Shown: positions 6,572-10,012 of the stretch, piece after piece
How the letters are laid out: every line of letters starts with the position of its first letter
Position numbering within the stretch: the stretch's first letter is position 1
Assembly (NCBI GenBank): GCA_002841605.1
Contig: PHAF01000068.1
Coordinates: forward strand, 1-10,012
DNA length: 10,012 nt
Source of the DNA: Firmicutes bacterium HGW-Firmicutes-10
GTDB lineage: Bacteria; Bacillota_I; Bacilli_A; Erysipelotrichales; Erysipelotrichaceae
Direction of reading: 5' to 3'
Notes under the pieces: model-generated
What the model saw: only the letters and a program-made list of their open reading frames with translations
Told to the model about the DNA's origin: nothing
The model's database searches: none
Made by a program: the position numbers and the translations under genes

Positions 6572-7357
6572 ATGTTGAACCAATTTTCACGAACTGAATT
6601 ATTACTTGGTAGGGATGCCATGGAAAAAATGGCGCAGGCAAGCGTTGCCATCTTTGGCATTGGCGGCGTCGGTAGTTATACTGCCGAAGCCCTTGCCCGC
6701 AGCGGCATTGGCTCATTTGATCTCATTGATGACGATAAGGTCTGTTTGACAAATATCAACCGCCAGCTGATCGCCACCCGAAAAACCGTGGGCCAAAACA
6801 AGGTCGAGGTGATGAAACAACGGATTCTGGATATCAATCCCAATGCTCAGGTCAATACACATCAATGCTTCTTTTTACCTGAAAACGCTGATAAATTTGA
6901 CTTCTCTTCCTACTCATATGTGGTTGATGCCATCGATACCATTTCGGCCAAAATTGAGTTGGTGCTCCAAACTGAAAACACAAAAACACCCATCATCAGC
7001 TGTATGGGTGCTGGAAACAAATTAGATCCGACGCTTTTTAAGGTTGCCGATATCTACAAAACCAGTATGTGTCCGGTCGCCAAAATCATGCGAAAAGAAC
7101 TCAAAAAACGAAGGATTAAGCATTTAAAAGTTGTGTTTTCAACGGAAGAACCGATTAAACAAATTGAAAACTTAGCCAATAGCTGTCAATCCAATTGTAT
7201 TTGTCCACCGGGAACTGAACGAAAATGTACCGATCGACGATCCATTCCCGGCAGCATTTCCTTTGTTCCGTCGGTAGCGGGTCTGATTTTAGCTGGCGAA
7301 GTGATCAAGGATCTCGCTTTCCAAATTAATCACAGTGGCGAGGGGAAACTTCGTTAA
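6572..7357 (+). CDS. tcdA: TcdA/ThiF-family E1-like enzyme (tRNA t6A dehydratase-like)
   Basis: A 261-residue ThiF/E1-like adenylating enzyme resembling TcdA (YgdL/CsdL), which makes the cyclic ct6A form of N6-threonylcarbamoyladenosine at tRNA position 37 using ATP. Seen: N-terminal FSRTELLLG, nucleotide loop GIGGVGS (29-35), acidic DLIDDD (50-55), NINRQL (61-66), the VVDAID segment (117-122), C144 in SCMGAG, and C-terminal PGSISFVPSVAGLILAGEVI (226-245). A Cys cluster C205, C209, C211, C219 before that segment may bind a metal; this is inference. The ATG at 6572 is preceded by GGAG and lies 14 bases after the TtcA-like stop. In Escherichia coli, TcdA works with the CsdA desulfurase system, which suits the operon. 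ThiF or MoeB are less likely because no ubiquitin-like partner gene is present. Confidence 0.85.
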   Translation: MLNQFSRTELLLGRDAMEKMAQASVAIFGIGGVGSYTAEALARSGIGSFDLIDDDKVCLTNINRQLIATRKTVGQNKVEVMKQRILDINPNAQVNTHQCFFLPENADKFDFSSYSYVVDAIDTISAKIELVLQTENTKTPIISCMGAGNKLDPTLFKVADIYKTSMCPVAKIMRKELKKRRIKHLKVVFSTEEPIKQIENLANSCQSNCICPPGTERKCTDRRSIPGSISFVPSVAGLILAGEVIKDLAFQINHSGEGKLR

Positions 7358-7361
7358 TAGC

Positions 7362-8075
7362 CTATGTTTCGGGGGTTTCACCCCCGAATTTATAACCAAT
7401 CCCGTAAATAGTCATCACATACAACGGATTTTTGGGATCCTTTTCTATTTTTTGACGCAGGTTCTTAATATGGCTATCCACGGCCCGATCATACCCTTCA
7501 AATTCATCACCCAATGCTATTCTGATTAGATCCTCCCGGGTAAAAACCTTACTGGGATATTTTATTAACGCCGCCAGTAATTTATACTCATTTGGAGTAA
7601 GATTAATTTCCACCTGATTCTTTTTGATCATATGGCTTTCGAAATCAACTTCCAAATCACCACCATTGAAAGAAGCTTTATTATAAAGTGGCACCAGATC
7701 ATCGCTTGATCTGCGCAGAACTGCTTCAATTCTGGCATATAGGGCTTTCAAGCTGAATGGTTTCGTAATATAATCATCGGCTCCAATATTTAGCCCTTTA
7801 AGCATGTCCGATTCCTCAATTTTTGCGGTAAGCATAATAATCGGTACCCGGGATTTTTTTCTGATCTGGATACAAATTTCTTCACCTGTCATATCAGGAA
7901 GCATCAGGTCTAAGACGATGAGCGCAATGTTTTCCTGTTCAAATAAATCGAGAGCTTGTTTGCCATTTTCCGCCGTAAACACGGCGAAGCCTTTACTTTC
8001 CAGAAAAGACTTTACCACCTCAATTATTTTAGGCTCATCATCAATAACAAGTACTTTTTTAAATTGATTGTTCAT
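7362..8075 (-). CDS. OmpR/PhoB-family response regulator
   Basis: A 237-residue regulator, numbered from the ATG at 8075. The N-terminal receiver domain (about 5-115) shows the acidic pair D12-D13, the phosphoacceptor D56 in VLDLMLPD, T83 and K105 (TKPF). The C-terminal winged helix (about 135-230) has NLTPNEYKLLAAL, DRAVDSHIKNLRQKI and YGIGYKF, typical of OmpR-class DNA-binding domains. An upstream TTG at 8084 is in frame, but the GAGG site (8086-8089) is only one base from it and ten bases from the ATG, so the ATG is preferred. It is the probable partner of the kinase at 8517-9923, with a small Cys-Cys protein gene between them, an unusual order. Targets are unknown. The last codons encode the hairpin that ends the convergent operon. 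Confidence 0.93.
   Translation of the reverse strand: MNNQFKKVLVIDDEPKIIEVVKSFLESKGFAVFTAENGKQALDLFEQENIALIVLDLMLPDMTGEEICIQIRKKSRVPIIMLTAKIEESDMLKGLNIGADDYITKPFSLKALYARIEAVLRRSSDDLVPLYNKASFNGGDLEVDFESHMIKKNQVEINLTPNEYKLLAALIKYPSKVFTREDLIRIALGDEFEGYDRAVDSHIKNLRQKIEKDPKNPLYVMTIYGIGYKFGGETPET
7368..7393 (+). terminator. Hairpin terminator after tcdA, inside the 3' end of the response regulator
   Basis: The 8-bp stem TTCGGGGG (7368-7375) / CCCCCGAA (7381-7388) with loop TTTCA is followed on the plus strand by TTTAT. The U-run is short but the stem is GC-rich, and it begins about 10 bases after the tcdA stop. It overlaps the last codons of the convergent response-regulator gene. On the minus strand no U-run follows. 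Confidence 0.6.
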
Positions 8076-8088
8076 TATTACCAAACCT

Positions 8089-8169
8089 CTATACTTCCCA
8101 GGTGCTCAATTGAACGTCAACGACTTCTATAATCGCTAGTCCGAAATCTTCTTGTGACACTTTTCTCAT
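8089..8169 (-). CDS. Possible 26-residue small ORF between the Cys-Cys protein and the response regulator
   Basis: An ATG at 8169 opens 26 codons ending in TAG at 8089-8091, which overlaps the upstream edge of the response regulator's ribosome site and lies 13 bases before its ATG. The peptide begins MRKVSQEDFGLAIIEVV and ends LSTWEV. It fills most of the 124-base gap. No strong Shine-Dalgarno site precedes it (only GGTAG). The same spot holds a TATAAT (8169-8174) that could be a weak internal -10 without a good -35 (TATCCA), so the sequence may be regulatory rather than coding. No similarity is recognised. Treat as a candidate only. Confidence 0.22.
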   Translation of the reverse strand: MRKVSQEDFGLAIIEVVDVQLSTWEV

Positions 8170-8199
8170 TATACTACCAGTTAACTAATATGGATAGCA

Positions 8200-8514
8200 T
8201 TAATCCCGCTTTTTTAGACTTAAACCTTCGACTTGGATCGTTGCCCCAATCAGATTTTTTTTAAGCATAAAATGCAGTGTCGTCGCTATCACCCTTGCAT
8301 TTTTGCTGATATATAGGGTAACATCATTCTGTTGGAATATATCAAATGCGTCCAATCGATCTGGCTTTACAAGTGAAACTTCAGAAACTTCAAAAGTTGG
8401 ACAACAACCACCGCCTGTAGAACTGATCGTAAGTGTTAAATTACTCTTTCTTTTTTTTCGCATGTAGTCTAAAACCGTATTATCTATTTTAACTTTAAAT
8501 GATCTGTCCATCAT
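8200..8514 (-). CDS. Small Cys-Cys protein, CC/Se-motif (seleno)protein family-like
   Basis: A 104-residue cytoplasmic protein with no signal peptide or membrane segment. Seen: a basic stretch YMRKKRKSN, then SSTGGGCCPTFE with vicinal cysteines (37-38), then a mixed alpha/beta C-terminal half ending KKRD. The GGG-CC-P motif resembles a small family in anaerobes in which one of the two cysteines is selenocysteine in some members (CC/Se motif family). Here both codons are TGT, so it is the Cys form. Function of the family is not known to me. Start choice: an in-frame ATG at 8526 overlaps the kinase and lacks a proper site, whereas GGGAG (8520-8524) sits five bases before the ATG at 8514 and eight before one at 8511. 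The start falls two bases after the kinase stop, so the two are co-translated. A thiol, metal or selenium-related role linked to the two-component system is speculation. Confidence 0.75.
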   Translation of the reverse strand: MMDRSFKVKIDNTVLDYMRKKRKSNLTLTISSTGGGCCPTFEVSEVSLVKPDRLDAFDIFQQNDVTLYISKNARVIATTLHFMLKKNLIGATIQVEGLSLKKRD

Positions 8515-8516
8515 TT

Positions 8517-9923
8517 TCACTCCCATTCCATTTTATTTTTCGGTAACTTGACAACAAAACGACTGCCTTCGTTTAAGTGACTCTCGGCCTCAACCATTCC
8601 CCCATGGGCTGTTACAATTGACTTAACAATGGCCAGACCAATTCCGGAACCACCGGTCATACGGTTTCTGGATTTGTCGGCGCGATAAAAGCGCTCAAAA
8701 ACATAGGGGAGTTCATCTTCAGGGATCCCAATCCCATTATCACTGACACTTAATCGAACAAACTGCTTATCCTCAGAAATAAAAATCTTTATGATTCCAT
8801 GCTCCGGCGTATATTTTACCGCATTAGAAACTAGATTAATGATAACCTGGCTGACTCTATTTTGGTCAGCATATGTGTCTGAACTTTCCCCATAAATCGA
8901 TACGTTTAACTTCTTTTTATCGATTTCTGCGGCAAAGTTCCCCACTGCTTTTTCTGATAACTCATTCAGATTGATCTGTGTTTTATCAAGCTTTAAATTA
9001 TCACTTTCAACTTTTGCCAAGTTCTCTAAATCCTGTATGATTTTACCAATGCGCAATATTTCATCATGGCAACTTTTCAAGCGTTCGTCTGTAGGTTCCC
9101 ATACCCCTTCAATCATGGCCTCAATATGGGTTCCAATCGACGTAAGTGGGGTTCGTAATTCATGAGCTACGTCTGCCGTCAACTGTTTTCTTAATGACTC
9201 CTGTTTTCCCAATGAATCAGCTAAATGATTGACAGCAACAATGAGTTCATTTAATTCCCTGGTATTTGAAACTTCTGCGATTCGCACATCATAATCGCCA
9301 TCAGAAATTTGTTTTGTGACAGTGACCGTATTTAAGATCGGGCTACTTAATCGTTTAGCCAGGATTGACCCGACGATAACTGAAAAAACAAGTGAGAAAA
9401 TTCCAATTCCGATTAAAACTGTATTGAGTGCATTCAAAAATTGAAAATCATCCGCGCTTAAAAAGTATGGTCCAAAATAGCTGACCTGTGCGGTTCCAAT
9501 GACCTTGCCATCTTTAGTAATTGAGATGGTCTTTGACATAAATTCACCATTCATTTGCGGGTATTTTGTGTTCATTCGATGTGAAATATCATCCATCACT
9601 GCTGTGCATAAGGACATATCGCAGGTCTCCGCATCCCAGATCGTCTGATCCTGCAAATCATAAACCTTGACAATATACCCGTCATAAAGGGCATACATAC
9701 CGATGGTATGGACGAAATCTGCGTCCCAGGTTTTGGTGTCCATATCATATTGCTGACTCAGACTGTCTGTTATTTCCTGAGTTCTTTTCTCTTGCTGAAT
9801 GGTAAGATAATTAGTAAATTCTTTTTCAATTAAAATGTTCGATAAAAAGCTGATCGAGGCCACAGTAAGTAACATAATCAGGGCAATGGTCAGCGATAAT
9901 TTTGTTCTTAAGCTATGTTTCAT
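8517..9923 (-). CDS. Sensor histidine kinase with extracytoplasmic sensor and HAMP domain
   Basis: A 468-residue membrane kinase. Order: TM1 about 10-32, extracytoplasmic sensor about 33-165, TM2 about 166-188, HAMP about 189-241, HisKA with phosphoacceptor H254 in ADVAHELRTPLTS, then HATPase_c with N box NLVSNAVKYTP (N363, N367), G1 DNGIGIP (395-401), F box YVFERFYRADKSR and G2 GGSGIGLAI (424-432). The sensor carries a two-cysteine patch, C101-DMSL-C106, which could form a disulfide or bind a ligand. The ATG at 9923 has AGGAG six bases upstream. It precedes the Cys-Cys protein and OmpR-type regulator and follows a partial gene by 35 bases, so it may be internal to a longer operon. The signal is unknown. 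The domain order is of the PhoR/ResE class, but specific names are not supported. Confidence 0.93.
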   Translation of the reverse strand: MKHSLRTKLSLTIALIMLLTVASISFLSNILIEKEFTNYLTIQQEKRTQEITDSLSQQYDMDTKTWDADFVHTIGMYALYDGYIVKVYDLQDQTIWDAETCDMSLCTAVMDDISHRMNTKYPQMNGEFMSKTISITKDGKVIGTAQVSYFGPYFLSADDFQFLNALNTVLIGIGIFSLVFSVIVGSILAKRLSSPILNTVTVTKQISDGDYDVRIAEVSNTRELNELIVAVNHLADSLGKQESLRKQLTADVAHELRTPLTSIGTHIEAMIEGVWEPTDERLKSCHDEILRIGKIIQDLENLAKVESDNLKLDKTQINLNELSEKAVGNFAAEIDKKKLNVSIYGESSDTYADQNRVSQVIINLVSNAVKYTPEHGIIKIFISEDKQFVRLSVSDNGIGIPEDELPYVFERFYRADKSRNRMTGGSGIGLAIVKSIVTAHGGMVEAESHLNEGSRFVVKLPKNKMEWE

Positions 9924-9958
9924 AGCAATCTCCTAGTTCATAACTAATTACGAATTAT

Positions 9959-10012
9959 TTATACTTTTCCTGACACATGGTATCCTTCTTCTTCAATTAC
10001 AGTTTTAAAGCT
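9959..10012 (-). CDS. C-terminal tail of an upstream gene (unknown; HMA-like ending possible)
   Basis: Only the last 17 codons are in the window, reading SFKTVIEEEGYHVSGKV and then TAA (9959-9961). The open frame, the amphipathic helix followed by GY and a short strand, and the 35-base gap to the kinase with no clear promoter between suggest a real gene co-transcribed with the kinase. The ending resembles the last helix and strand of heavy-metal-associated (HMA, ferredoxin-like) domains, for example copper chaperones, but 17 residues are too few for assignment. Other alpha/beta proteins end similarly. Confidence 0.45.
   Translation of the reverse strand, partial: SFKTVIEEEGYHVSGKV

Noticed and set aside
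8076..8084. TTG at 8084 as the response regulator start
   Set aside because: The GAGG site is only one base from the TTG but ten from the ATG at 8075.
8403..8408. Possible selenocysteine in the CC/Se-like protein
   Set aside because: Both motif codons are TGT and no in-frame TGA is present, so no selenocysteine insertion is implied in this copy.

Overview
The window looks like a chromosomal segment from a strictly anaerobic, moderately low-GC Firmicute, most likely an acetogen of the Acetobacterium/Eubacterium group. That is an inference from three things: a corrinoid methyltransferase gene pair, near-consensus SigA promoters with strong AGGAGG-type ribosome sites, and a CymR-type Rrf2 regulator. 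No rRNA, tRNA, IS element, CRISPR array or prophage gene is visible. No gene-free stretch exceeds 300 bases; the longest gaps are 2679-2922 and 4287-4566, and both are described below.

Layout. (1) 1-2678, minus strand: a corrinoid carrier protein (MtaC/MtbC type), then a zinc methyltransferase of the MtaA/CmuA (URO-D superfamily) type, then, after a 151-base gap holding a perfect 14-bp inverted repeat, a CobW/COG0523 GTPase cut by the window edge. A perfect TTGACA-17-TATAAT promoter drives the set. No substrate-specific methyltransferase (MT1) lies next to the carrier gene in the window. (2) 2800-4286, minus strand: cysK followed by a CymR-like Rrf2 regulator, joined by a TAATG overlap, with another perfect consensus promoter upstream and a strong hairpin terminator downstream. 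(3) 4567-7357, plus strand, divergent from cysK: a cysteine desulfurase, a TtcA-family tRNA thiolation ATPase and a TcdA-family E1-like enzyme, tightly spaced. This reads as a sulfur-transfer/tRNA-modification operon. (4) 7362-10012, minus strand and convergent with the previous operon: the tail of an unknown upstream gene, a sensor histidine kinase, a small Cys-Cys protein resembling the CC/Se-motif (seleno)protein family, a possible 26-residue ORF, and an OmpR-type response regulator.

How the parts fit. CysK makes cysteine from O-acetylserine and sulfide. The adjacent regulator ends in Tyr-Tyr-Ile, the kind of C-terminal tail by which partner proteins dock into the CysK active site, so CysK probably reports cysteine status to this regulator, as in the Bacillus CymR-CysK complex. 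The divergent operon would consume that cysteine: the desulfurase mobilises sulfur and the TtcA-like protein probably uses it on tRNA. A 10-base sequence shared by both promoter regions, within an inverted repeat at the predicted cysK start point, is a candidate joint operator. The two-component cluster has an unusual order (kinase, Cys-Cys protein, regulator), which suggests the small protein takes part in the signalling or is a tightly linked target. The methyltransferase cluster may pair a zinc-dependent enzyme with a COG0523 metallochaperone. These functional links are inferences from gene order and motifs.
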